64,000 nt of DNA from Streptomyces sp. S.PNR 29 (GTDB taxonomy: Bacteria > Actinomycetota > Actinomycetes > Streptomycetales > Streptomycetaceae), in contig NZ_JANUQM010000002.1 in NCBI RefSeq assembly GCF_030386795.1, positions 620,001 to 684,000 on the forward strand, given 5' to 3'. A model generated the notes under the pieces. That model was not told where the DNA came from. It was given only the letters and a program-made list of their open reading frames with translations, and searched no databases. Within the stretch, counting starts at the first letter, position 1, and each line of letters begins with the position of its first letter. Made by a program: the position numbers and the translations under genes. This document shows, piece after piece, positions 19,825 through 27,305 of this stretch.

Positions 19825-20505
19825 ATGCGAGCGGGATACCACGGGACGGGGCCCGGGCCGATCACCCCGGACGGCTGCGCGGTCGAGCTCTACTCACGCC
19901 TGCCCGTCGCAGCCGAGCCGGACATCATCGCCGCGGCCGTGCCCGCGGGCGCGCACATCCTGGAACTCGGCAGCGGCGTGGGACGGGTGACTCACGCGCT
20001 GCTGGACCGGGGATTCAGGGTGACGGCTGTGGACGAGTCCGCCGAGATGCTCAAGCGCGTCCGGGGGACACGGACGATATGCAGCCCCATCGAGGACCTC
20101 GACCTGGACGAGAGGTTCGACGTCGTGATGCTCGCGTCGTTCCTCGTGCACGCCGGGGACGCCAACGTGCGGCGGGGTCTGCTACGCACCTGCGTACGGC
20201 ATGTCGCGGAGGGCGGCTGCGTCCTCATCCAGCGGGAGGGCGAGGACTACCACACCAACCTGCCCCGTGAGCGGGTCGACCCCAGCGGCTTCACCGTGCG
20301 GATCGTGTCGGCGGAGCCGGTCGGCGACGGGGTCAACTCGGTGTACGCCGAGTACGAGTTCCCGGACGCGACCTGGACACAGACGTTCCTGGCGCGGCCG
20401 CTGACGAAGGAGCAGTTCGAGGAGGCGCTGGGGGAGGCGGGTCTGAGGGTGGACCGGTATCTGACGGAGGACCGGACATGGGTGAGGGCGGTTCCGGTGG
20501 CTTGA
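19825..20505 (+). CDS. Class I SAM-dependent methyltransferase
   Basis: A 226-aa cytoplasmic methyltransferase. Motif I ILELGSGVGRVTHALLDRGF starts at about residue 44, with the adenosyl-binding acidic residue in VTAVDESAEML. Next come FDVVMLASFLVH and a post-motif GGCVLIQREGEDYH. In-frame ATGs occur at 19813, 19819 and 19825; the last is chosen because GGAG (19815-19818) sits 6 nt before it. The acceptor cannot be inferred; the fold is of the ubiquinone/biotin methyltransferase superfamily type. Confidence 0.82.
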   Translation: MRAGYHGTGPGPITPDGCAVELYSRLPVAAEPDIIAAAVPAGAHILELGSGVGRVTHALLDRGFRVTAVDESAEMLKRVRGTRTICSPIEDLDLDERFDVVMLASFLVHAGDANVRRGLLRTCVRHVAEGGCVLIQREGEDYHTNLPRERVDPSGFTVRIVSAEPVGDGVNSVYAEYEFPDATWTQTFLARPLTKEQFEEALGEAGLRVDRYLTEDRTWVRAVPVA

Positions 20506-20634
20506 GCGGGTTCGTTCGGAACAGCAGGTCGTAGCACGCCATGGAGAAATCCGGCTGGGAAGCGATGAGTTCGTGGGCGAGGGGCGGTCTCCCTCTGTGA
20601 CAGCACCACGGACCGCTTCCCCAAGGAGACCTCC

Positions 20635-21072
20635 ATGTCCGAGACCACCGCTTCCGCCACCTCCACCACCTCCGCTCCGTCCGCCAGCCGGCGAGCCGCC
20701 CGGATCGCCCTGCGCGTGCTGCAGGTGCTGCTCGCGCTCGTCTTCGGGATCGCGAGTGCCCTGCCCAAGCTGATCGCGCACTCGTCGGCGGTCGAGTCGT
20801 TCGACAAGATCGGCTGGGGCAGCACGGGGATGTACATCATCGGCGTGCTCGAACTGGCCGGGGCGGTTGCGCTCCTGACACCGGTGCTGCAGTCGGTGGC
20901 GGCGGTCGCGCTGAGCGCGTTGATGGTGGGCGCGTTCGTCGTCCAGCTCGCCGTCTTCGACGGGCAGTACGCGGCGACGCCGCTCATCCTGATGGTGCCG
21001 CTCCTCCTCATCGCCTGGGCGCGGCGGGGGAACAACGCGGAGCTGCTGCGGCTGGTGCGACGACGGGGCTGA
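20635..21072 (+). CDS. DoxX family membrane protein
   Basis: A 145-aa four-helix membrane protein. A Ser/Thr/Ala-rich leader precedes hydrophobic segments at about residues 25-45, 62-82, 87-105 and 110-128. The FGIASALPKLIAHSSAVESF and IGVLELAGAVALL stretches are typical of the DoxX/SURF4-like family, implicated in redox or thiol stress in actinobacteria. AAGGAG is 6 nt before the ATG. Convergent with the S4-domain gene; between them lies a 43-nt all-purine tract. Confidence 0.85.
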   Translation: MSETTASATSTTSAPSASRRAARIALRVLQVLLALVFGIASALPKLIAHSSAVESFDKIGWGSTGMYIIGVLELAGAVALLTPVLQSVAAVALSALMVGAFVVQLAVFDGQYAATPLILMVPLLLIAWARRGNNAELLRLVRRRG

Positions 21073-21115
21073 TGGGGGCGAGCTGTTGGTCGGGCCGCCG
21101 GTCATGTGGCCTGTC

Positions 21116-21158
21116 GGGGAGGGAGGGAGGAGGGGGAGGGGGAGGGGGAGGGGGGAGG
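21116..21158 (+). repeat. 43-nt all-purine G-run tract between convergent genes
   Basis: Only G and A for 43 nt, with about eight runs of three or more G, so a G-quadruplex could form on the plus strand. The opposite strand is C-rich and would be in the 3' untranslated region of the S4-domain transcript. The right end can also pair GAGGGGG with CCCCCTC just beyond the tract. Confidence 0.8.
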
Positions 21159-21163
21159 CCCCC

Positions 21164-21784
21164 TCACGGCCTCGGTTTTCCGAACGCTCCGCCCGGCCCG
21201 CCCGGCCCTCCCAACCCCCGAAGGCGTTCGATTTCGCGCCGGTCCCGCTTGGTCGGGCGGCCCGTGCCGCGGTCGCGGATGCCGATGGGGGCGACGGCCT
21301 CGCGGGGCGGGGGAGGGGGAGAGTTGTCGATGTAGCACTGGGCCGCGACCGGGGCGCCGACCCGCTTACGGATCAGCCGTTTGACGACGACCACCCGTTC
21401 CCGGCCCTCATGGCGCAGGCGCACCTCGTCGCCCACGCGTACGGAGTGGGCGGGCTTCACACGCTCGCCGTTCACGCGGACATGGCCGCCCCGGCAGGCG
21501 GTCGCGCCGATGGAGCGCGTCTTGACCAGACGTACGGCCCAGATCCAGCTGTCGATGCGGACGTTCTCGCCGTTCTTGGGACCGGCTGCCTCGGCGGCGG
21601 CCACCGCGGCGGCGATCTTCGGGTCCTCGCCCTTCGGTTCCTCGGCCTTCGGGCCGGCGGCCTTCGAGTCCGAGCCCTTCGGGCCCTCGGCCTTGGCGTC
21701 GGCGGACCTCCGGTCAGCGGCCCCGACGTCGGCCGCCCCGGCGTTCTCGTTGTCGCCCCTGTACGCGTCACGCTCGGAAGCCAT
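21164..21784 (-). CDS. S4-domain RNA-binding protein (Hsp15/HslR-like)
   Basis: A 206-aa protein. The N-terminal 70 residues are low-complexity, with repeated xxPKxxD/E units rich in Ala, Gly, Lys and Glu. The S4 domain follows (about residues 75-125): IDSWIWAVRLVKTRS, ACRGGHVRVNGERVKPAHSV and VGDEVRL. The C-terminus is basic (RPTKRDRREIERLRG) and Gly/Pro-rich. E. coli Hsp15 binds stalled 50S subunits with peptidyl-tRNA; the same role here is inferred from the domain only. ATG at 21784 has AGGGG upstream; an earlier start at 21838 is possible. The tract at 21116 lies just past the stop. Confidence 0.85.
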   Translation of the reverse strand: MASERDAYRGDNENAGAADVGAADRRSADAKAEGPKGSDSKAAGPKAEEPKGEDPKIAAAVAAAEAAGPKNGENVRIDSWIWAVRLVKTRSIGATACRGGHVRVNGERVKPAHSVRVGDEVRLRHEGRERVVVVKRLIRKRVGAPVAAQCYIDNSPPPPPREAVAPIGIRDRGTGRPTKRDRREIERLRGLGGPGGPGGAFGKPRP

Positions 21785-21856
21785 GCCCCTGACCTTAGAG
21801 TCTTTTGCGCGGCACCGTTGCCACAGCACCGTGTTCACGGTCCGCCGGATTCATTT

Positions 21857-22234
21857 CTACCGCCGCTCTGCCGAGTCAACGTCGACGGAGACCTTTTCGG
21901 CCCCGATCCGCCGCATGCGTTCAGTGCCCCATTCTCCCAGGGAAGCCAGGGCGGCGTTGAGTGAGACACCATGCTCCGTCAGGGAGTACTCGACCTTCGG
22001 AGGCACCTCGCGGTACACCTCGCGATGCACGAGCCCGTCTTCTTCCATCTCCCGCAGATGCTGAACCAGCATCTTCTCGCTGACGCCGGGCAGACCGCGT
22101 CGAAGCTCGGCGAACCGGCGCGTGCCGTAGTGGTGCAGTTCCCAGAGGATCAGTGACTTCCACTTGCCGGCGACCACGTCCATCGCCGCGTCGATGCCGC
22201 AGAAGTAAGGCCCACGTCGTGCCGACGGTGCCAT
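21857..22234 (-). CDS. HxlR family winged-helix regulator
   Basis: A 125-aa regulator. FCGIDAAMDVVAGKWKSLIL (about residues 12-31) begins the HxlR winged helix; FAELRRGLPGVSEKMLVQHL is the recognition region and YSLTEHG the wing end. A Cys stands at position 13, as in thiol-sensing HxlR members, though most sensors place it slightly differently. ATG at 22234 follows AAGGGGGGCGGG. The frame extends to 22291 without better support. Divergent from the imine-reductase-like gene, with an inverted repeat between them, so control of that gene and of itself is likely. Confidence 0.88.
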   Translation of the reverse strand: MAPSARRGPYFCGIDAAMDVVAGKWKSLILWELHHYGTRRFAELRRGLPGVSEKMLVQHLREMEEDGLVHREVYREVPPKVEYSLTEHGVSLNAALASLGEWGTERMRRIGAEKVSVDVDSAERR

Positions 22235-22264
22235 CCCGCCCCCCTTCGAGCCGTATCTACCACC

Positions 22265-22291
22265 GTACTTACCAGAAGGTGAGTACCTCAC
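22265..22291. promoter_or_regulatory. Probable HxlR operator
   Basis: GTACTTAC (22265-22272) and GTGAGTAC (22279-22286) form an inverted repeat with 7 of 8 positions matching around CAGAAG. A second, perfect overlapping repeat GTGAG-TAC-CTCAC covers 22279-22291. It lies between divergent starts at 22234 and 22392, a normal place for HxlR control. Confidence 0.6.
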
Positions 22292-22391
22292 TAATTAGTC
22301 CGTACTGGTCAACCCTAACGGCAGCGGAGAGGATCAGGTCGAACGAAGTGCCGGCAAAGGCGGGCTGACAAGGACGAGGGGGAGCCCACAC

Positions 22392-23267
22392 ATGACAACC
22401 GACCACAGCGCCCAGGTGAGTGTTCTCGGGCTGGGGGCGATGGGAAGCGCCCTGGCAGCTGCCTTGGTGAAGGCCGGGTACACGACAACGGTCTGGAACC
22501 GCTCACCGGGAAAGGCGGACGACCTCGTTGCGCAGGGCGCGCAGGCGGCTGCCACAGCGGGCGACGCGGTCCGTGCCGGACAGCTGGTGATCGCATGCCT
22601 GCTGGACCACGCGTCGGTCCATGAGGTGCTCGATCCGCTCTCCCCTGAGCTGGCCGGGCGGACCTTGATCAACGTCACCACGACGACACCGGCTCAGTCA
22701 CGGGAGACGGCCGCCTGGGCCGCCCGTGCCGGGGTGGCCTATCTGGACGGCGGCATCATGGCCGTACCGCACATGATCGGTCAGCCCGGGGCGTCGGTCC
22801 TCTACAGCGGATCGGCGGACGTCTTCCGTCAGTACGAGCCGCTGCTCGATCTTTGGGGAACCAGTACCTACTTCGGCGAGGATGCGGGGCTGGCGGCGCT
22901 GCACGACCTCGCGCTCCTCGCGGGCATGTACGTGATGTTCGCCGGATTCCTGCACGGGGCCGCCATGGTGGCGCCGGCCGGTGTGACGGCGGGCGAGTTC
23001 GCTGCGATGGCCGCACCTTGGCTGACCGCCATGACCGGCGCCTTCCAGGGGTTCGCCGCGGTCATCGACGGCGGGGACTACACCGTTGCGGGGCAGCAGA
23101 GCCTCGCGTTCTCCGACCTCGGTGACCTACTGGCCGCCAGTTCCGACCAGGGCATCAGCACTGAGGTGGTCGACATGGTCCAGCGGCTCATACGACGCCA
23201 GGTCGACGCGGGCCGTGGAGCGGAAGGCTTCGCCCGCATCATCGAGAGCATCAGGCAGCCGGGCTGA
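22392..23267 (+). CDS. NAD(P)-dependent imine-reductase/beta-hydroxyacid-dehydrogenase-like protein
   Basis: A 291-aa two-domain oxidoreductase. The Rossmann motif VLGLGAMGSALAAALVKAGY is at about residues 11-30, followed by VWNRSPGKADDL, whose N-R-S favours NADPH. The second domain is helical and similar to imine reductases and 6-phosphogluconate-dehydrogenase-like proteins (GGIMAVPHMIGQPGASVLYS, ALHDLALLAGMYVMFAG). Imine reductases dimerise by this helical domain and often have promiscuous substrates. ATG at 22392 follows GGGGGAG. Regulation by the divergent HxlR protein is inferred from the inverted repeat. Confidence 0.85.
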   Translation: MTTDHSAQVSVLGLGAMGSALAAALVKAGYTTTVWNRSPGKADDLVAQGAQAAATAGDAVRAGQLVIACLLDHASVHEVLDPLSPELAGRTLINVTTTTPAQSRETAAWAARAGVAYLDGGIMAVPHMIGQPGASVLYSGSADVFRQYEPLLDLWGTSTYFGEDAGLAALHDLALLAGMYVMFAGFLHGAAMVAPAGVTAGEFAAMAAPWLTAMTGAFQGFAAVIDGGDYTVAGQQSLAFSDLGDLLAASSDQGISTEVVDMVQRLIRRQVDAGRGAEGFARIIESIRQPG

Positions 23268-23300
23268 GGGGCCTGATCGCGGTGGCCCTACCGTGGAGGC

Positions 23301-24020
23301 ATGGAGAGCAGCAGCCTCGCCGGGCTCGATCAGCGGATCGCGGACTGCCGGGCCTGTCCGCGGCTGGTCGGCTGGCGTGAGGAGGTCGCCCGTACCAAGC
23401 GTGCCGCCTTCGCCGACTGGGCGTACTGGGGCCGGCCGGTGCCGGGGTTCGGGCCGTCGGACGCGCGACTGCTGATCGTGGGGCTCGCGCCGGCGGCTCA
23501 CGGCGGGAACCGCACGGGCCGGATGTTCACCGGCGACCGCTCCGGGGACGTCCTGTACCGGGCGCTGTACGACGTGGGCCTCGCGTCACAGCCCACCTCG
23601 GTGTCCGCCGGCGACGGTCTGGAGCTGCGCGGCGTGCGCGTCACGGCGCCGGTGCACTGCGCCCCGCCCGCCAACAAGCCCACTCCCGAGGAGCGGGACA
23701 CCTGCCGGCCGTGGCTCGTCCAGGAGCTGAGGCTGCTGCGGCCGACGCTGCGGACCGTGGTCGTGCTCGGCGCCTTCGGCTGGCAGGCCGCGCTGCCCGC
23801 GCTCGCCGAGGCGGGATGGAAGATACCGAGGCCGCGGCCCGCCTTCGCGCACGGGGCGCGGGTCTCGCTCGACGGCCTCGACCTCTTCGGATGCTTCCAC
23901 GTCAGCCAGCGCAACACGTTCACCGGCAGGCTCACGCCCGAGATGCTCCGGGAGGTGCTGCGCACGGCGGCGGAGGCGGCGGGGCTGCCCACGGGGCCCG
24001 CCGGTGCCACGGGAAAATGA
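23301..24020 (+). CDS. Type 5 uracil-DNA glycosylase (UdgB)
   Basis: A 239-aa base-excision-repair enzyme. Four Cys likely hold a 4Fe-4S cluster: CRAC at about residues 17-20, HCAPP near 115 and the Cys of ERDTCRPW near 132. Motif 1 is GLAPAAHGGNRTGRMFTGD, lacking the catalytic Asp/Asn of family 1, and motif 3 is HVSQRNTFTGR. Both are characteristic of family 5 enzymes, which remove uracil and some deaminated purines from double-stranded DNA. It starts 33 bp after the imine-reductase-like gene. The gap before the peptidase gene is 36 bp. Confidence 0.88.
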   Translation: MESSSLAGLDQRIADCRACPRLVGWREEVARTKRAAFADWAYWGRPVPGFGPSDARLLIVGLAPAAHGGNRTGRMFTGDRSGDVLYRALYDVGLASQPTSVSAGDGLELRGVRVTAPVHCAPPANKPTPEERDTCRPWLVQELRLLRPTLRTVVVLGAFGWQAALPALAEAGWKIPRPRPAFAHGARVSLDGLDLFGCFHVSQRNTFTGRLTPEMLREVLRTAAEAAGLPTGPAGATGK

Positions 24021-24056
24021 GGCGACCGTGCGGCGGTACGGACGTACCGTGCCCGG

Positions 24057-25037
24057 ATGGGCCTGTATCCGCAGATCGAACCGTACGACCACGGAATGCT
24101 CGACGTCGGTGACGGCAACCGCGTGTACTGGGAGGTCTGCGGGAACCCGCGCGGCAAGCCGGCGGTGGTACTGCACGGCGGGCCCGGGTCCGGCTGCACC
24201 CCGTACTTCCGGCGGCTCTTCGACCCGGCCGCGTACCGGATCGTGCTGCTCGACCAGCGTGGCTGTGGACTGTCGACACCGCTCGCGAGCGCGTACGACA
24301 CCGACATGAGCGTCAACACGACCGCTCATGTCATCGCCGACCTGGAGCTGCTGCGAGCGCACCTGGGGATCGAGCGGTGGCTGGTGTGGGGCGTGTCGTG
24401 GGGGTCGGTGCTGGGGCTGCGGTACGCGCAGACGCATCCCGGTGTCGTGTCCGAACTGGTGCTGACGGGGGTCGCGACCGGCTCGAACGCGGAGGTGGCC
24501 CTGCTGACCAGGGGGCTGGGGAAGATCTTTCCGGAGGCCTTCGAGCGGTTCCTCGCCGCACTGCCGGAGGGCGAGCGCGACGGGAACCCGGCCGCCGCGT
24601 ACAACCGGCTGCTGGAGTCGCCCGACCCCGAGGTGCGGGCGCGGGCGGCGCGTGCCTGGACGGACTGGGAGACGGCGACCATCCCCGCGCCGCCACGGTC
24701 GGTGAAGCGTTTCGAGGACCCCGTCTTCCGTATGGGCTTCGCGCGCATGGTCACGCACTACTTCGGCAACGACCACTTCATGGGCGAGGGCAACGACGAG
24801 GGCGTCGTCCTGCGCGACGCGTACCTGCTCAAGGACATCCCCGGCACCCTGGTCCAGGGCAGCCTCGACTTCGGCAACCTGCTCGGCATCGTCTGGCGGC
24901 TGCATCACGCCTGGCCCGGCAGCGAACTGGTCGTCGTCGATGAGGTCGGGCACGACGCGGGGGCGCCCGGAGTGGGCGAGGCGCTGGTGGCGGCGACGGA
25001 CAAGTACGCCGTTCGCCGACGCGGTTCCTCGTCCTAG
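24057..25037 (+). CDS. Alpha/beta-hydrolase of the prolyl aminopeptidase family
   Basis: A 326-aa enzyme of the proline iminopeptidase type, which removes N-terminal proline. It has YPQIEPYDHGMLDVGDGN at the start, the oxyanion HGGPGSG (about residues 41-47), LLDQRGCGLS, and the nucleophile elbow WGVSWGSVLG (Ser about 113). The third region departs from the standard: QGSLDFGNLLG stands where most show GRYD, and EVGHDAG where most show a GHS/GHE ending. Asp and His are still present. It may therefore have altered specificity. No clear Shine-Dalgarno is visible. Its stop overlaps the convergent FCD regulator by 4 bp. Confidence 0.8.
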   Translation: MGLYPQIEPYDHGMLDVGDGNRVYWEVCGNPRGKPAVVLHGGPGSGCTPYFRRLFDPAAYRIVLLDQRGCGLSTPLASAYDTDMSVNTTAHVIADLELLRAHLGIERWLVWGVSWGSVLGLRYAQTHPGVVSELVLTGVATGSNAEVALLTRGLGKIFPEAFERFLAALPEGERDGNPAAAYNRLLESPDPEVRARAARAWTDWETATIPAPPRSVKRFEDPVFRMGFARMVTHYFGNDHFMGEGNDEGVVLRDAYLLKDIPGTLVQGSLDFGNLLGIVWRLHHAWPGSELVVVDEVGHDAGAPGVGEALVAATDKYAVRRRGSSS

Positions 25038-25708
25038 CGGTCCTCGCCGGAACTGTCCTCGCCGAACAACTGCCGTACCGTCGAGCGGTAGTTGGTCTGC
25101 ACGTGGGCCAGCGCGTGCGCGCGGGCGCGCTCCGGATCGCCTGAGGCGATCGCCTCGTACAACTCGCGGTGTTCTATGAGGAGTTGGGGCCACTCCTCGT
25201 TCCGTCGGGTCATCCAGCGCAGGCGGCCGGCGACCGGTTCCAGGGCGGCTGTCAGCAGCGTGTTGCCGGACATCGCCACGATGCGGTCGTGGAGGCGGCT
25301 GTTGATGTCGGTGATCGCCTCGGCGTCCCCTGCCTCGGTCGCGGTGGCTGCGAGGTCGAGGAGTTCTTCGACCTCGGCCAGGCCCTGGGGGGTCGCGCGG
25401 GCCGCGGCGAGTCCGGCCGCGTAGACCTCCAGCGCTTCGCGCAGTTCGAAGAGTTCCTTGACGTCGGTCGGGGTGAGCCGGCGGACGACCGCGCGGCGCG
25501 GCGTCTCGAAGTGGACGAACCCCTCGGCGACCAGCGCGCGGATCGCCTCGCGGACCGGGACCCGGGAGACCCCGTAACGGTCGGCCAGGTCTCGCTCGAC
25601 CAATCGGTCGCCCGGGCGGAGGCGGCCCGCGATGATCTCCTGCCGCAGCTCGGCCAGGACGCGTTCACGCACTGCTCCGAGGGGTTCGATCTTCGTCATG
25701 GAAGCCAT
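25034..25708 (-). CDS. GntR family regulator, FCD subfamily
   Basis: A 224-aa regulator. The N-terminal winged helix (about residues 10-75) has IIAGRLRPGDRLVERDLADRYGVSR and REAIRALVAEG. The C-terminal all-helical FCD domain (about 90-215) has metal-binding-type residues: INSRLHDRIVAMSGN and LIEHRELYEAI, then ARAHALAHV. FCD members usually bind small carboxylates or amino acids. ATG at 25708 is used; the ATG at 25699 is an alternative. It is divergent from the NCS1 permease-racemase pair and probably controls it through the palindrome at 25792. A 7-bp inverted repeat (25736-25742 and 25764-25770) lies in its own promoter region. Confidence 0.9.
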   Translation of the reverse strand: MASMTKIEPLGAVRERVLAELRQEIIAGRLRPGDRLVERDLADRYGVSRVPVREAIRALVAEGFVHFETPRRAVVRRLTPTDVKELFELREALEVYAAGLAAARATPQGLAEVEELLDLAATATEAGDAEAITDINSRLHDRIVAMSGNTLLTAALEPVAGRLRWMTRRNEEWPQLLIEHRELYEAIASGDPERARAHALAHVQTNYRSTVRQLFGEDSSGEDR

Positions 25709-25791
25709 CTTCGCCGACCCGGCGCGCGTTTTACGAAGCGTTAACAGCAGCGATATCTGTCCGAACGCTTGACGGGAGGACCATGTCGGCA

Positions 25792-25807
25792 GTTTGGTAT
25801 ACCAAAC
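25792..25807. promoter_or_regulatory. Perfect 16-bp palindrome, probable FCD regulator operator
   Basis: GTTTGGTATACCAAAC is fully symmetrical and contains TGGTATACCA, the core seen in many FCD-type GntR operators. A TTGACG hexamer lies at 25769-25774, so the palindrome covers the -10 region of the permease promoter. It is 37 bp before the permease start. Confidence 0.8.
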
Positions 25808-25844
25808 GGCTGCCGCCCCCCGTCCCCCTGTTCGTGGAGGCCCC

Positions 25845-27305
25845 GTGTCCCTCGCCGACCGTGCCGAAGCCACCGGCACACCAGCGTTCGTCCCCGATCC
25901 CCGGCTCACCAACGAAGACCTCGCGCCCGCCCGCAAGCGCAACTGGAAGGTCTTCGACCTCTTCGCCATGTGGATGTCCGACGTCCACAACCTCGGCAAC
26001 TACACCTTCGCCGCCGGACTGCTCTTCCTCGGCATGAACGTCTGGCAGATCTTCACCTCCCTGCTCGTGGGATTCGTGATCATCTACATCGGCATGAACT
26101 GGATGGGGAAGGTCGGGCAGCGCCACGGTGTGCCCTTCCCGGTCGTCAGCCGCATCGCCTTCGGTGTGTGGGGCGCCAACATCCCGGCGCTGATCAGGGC
26201 CGTCATCGCCATCATGTGGTACGGCATCCAGACCTACCTCGCCTCCGTCGCCGTCAACGTGATGCTGCTGGCGGCCTTCCCGGACCTGAAGTCCTGGACG
26301 CACAGCTCCTTCCTGGGCCTGGACGCGCTCGGCTGGGTGTCCTTCATCGCCCTGTGGGTGATCCAGGCGCTGATCATCAGCCGGGGCATGGAGTCGGTGC
26401 GCAAGTTCCAGGACTTCTGCGGTCCGGCCATCTGGCTGGTGATGATCGCGCTCGCCGTCTGGATTCTCGCCAAGGCGGGCTGGACCATCTCGCTCACCTC
26501 CACCCCGCACCCCGTCTCCGTCGGAGAGCAGTGGCGCCAGTGGTTCGGCGCGATCGGCCTCGTCCTCGCCACCTACGGCACGCTGATGCTCAACTTCTGC
26601 GACTTCTCCCGCTTCGCGCCCGACTACAAGACGGTCAGGCGGGGCAACTTCTGGGGTCTGCCGGTCAACTCCACGGCCTTCGTGATCGTGTCGGTCGTCG
26701 TGACGGCCGGCGCCTTCGAGGTGTTCGGCAAGGAGATCACCGACCCCGCCTACCTGGTCGCGGAGATCGGCAACACGTGGGTGCTGGTGCTGGGCGCGCT
26801 GACGTTCGCCATCGCCACCATGGGCGTCAACATCGTCGCCAACTTCGTCTCGCCGGCCTACGACCTGGCCAACGTCTGGCCGCAGAAGATCACCTTCAAG
26901 GTCGGCGGCATGATCAGCACGGTCGCGGCGCTGGTCGTCACCCCCTGGAACCTCTTCTCCAACCCCACGGTCGTCAACTACTTCCTGGGCGGTCTCGGCG
27001 CCTTCCTCGGCCCGCTGTTCGGCGTGATCATGGTCGACTACTACTGGATCAAGCGGGGCCGTATCGACGTCGACCAGCTCTTCAACGCCGATCCCGGCTC
27101 CCGCTACTACTACCGCAAGGGCGTCAACCCCAAGGCGCTGTGGGCGTTCCTGCCGTCGGCGGCGGTCGCGGCGGTGCTCGCGCTGGTGAAGACGTTCAGC
27201 GACGTGGCGCCGTACTCGTGGTTCATCGGAACGGCCCTGGCGGCCGGGCTGTACCTGGTCCTGTGCCGGAGTGAGCGCAGGGCTCCCGAGCCCGCGGAGG
27301 TATGA
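25845..27305 (+). CDS. NCS1 family nucleobase/hydantoin-type permease
   Basis: A 486-aa transporter with about twelve hydrophobic helices. The N-terminal RNWKVFDLFAMWMSDVHNLG (about residues 28-47) and SRIAFGVWGANIPALIRAV fit NCS1 carriers, which use ion gradients to import uracil, allantoin, hydantoins, cytosine or thiamine. The helix 8 region (NFCDFSRFAPDYKTVRRGN) and GVIMVDYYWIKRG are also typical. Pairing with a racemase-family enzyme suggests a hydantoin or related ring compound, but this is inference. GTG at 25845 follows GGAGG by 5-6 nt. The stop overlaps the next start (ATGA). Confidence 0.88.
   Translation: MSLADRAEATGTPAFVPDPRLTNEDLAPARKRNWKVFDLFAMWMSDVHNLGNYTFAAGLLFLGMNVWQIFTSLLVGFVIIYIGMNWMGKVGQRHGVPFPVVSRIAFGVWGANIPALIRAVIAIMWYGIQTYLASVAVNVMLLAAFPDLKSWTHSSFLGLDALGWVSFIALWVIQALIISRGMESVRKFQDFCGPAIWLVMIALAVWILAKAGWTISLTSTPHPVSVGEQWRQWFGAIGLVLATYGTLMLNFCDFSRFAPDYKTVRRGNFWGLPVNSTAFVIVSVVVTAGAFEVFGKEITDPAYLVAEIGNTWVLVLGALTFAIATMGVNIVANFVSPAYDLANVWPQKITFKVGGMISTVAALVVTPWNLFSNPTVVNYFLGGLGAFLGPLFGVIMVDYYWIKRGRIDVDQLFNADPGSRYYYRKGVNPKALWAFLPSAAVAAVLALVKTFSDVAPYSWFIGTALAAGLYLVLCRSERRAPEPAEV

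Noticed and set aside
25783..26037. Short frame MSAVWYTKRL over the palindrome before the permease
   Set aside because: It starts on the operator and lacks a family; the permease GTG at 25845 with GGAGG explains the region.
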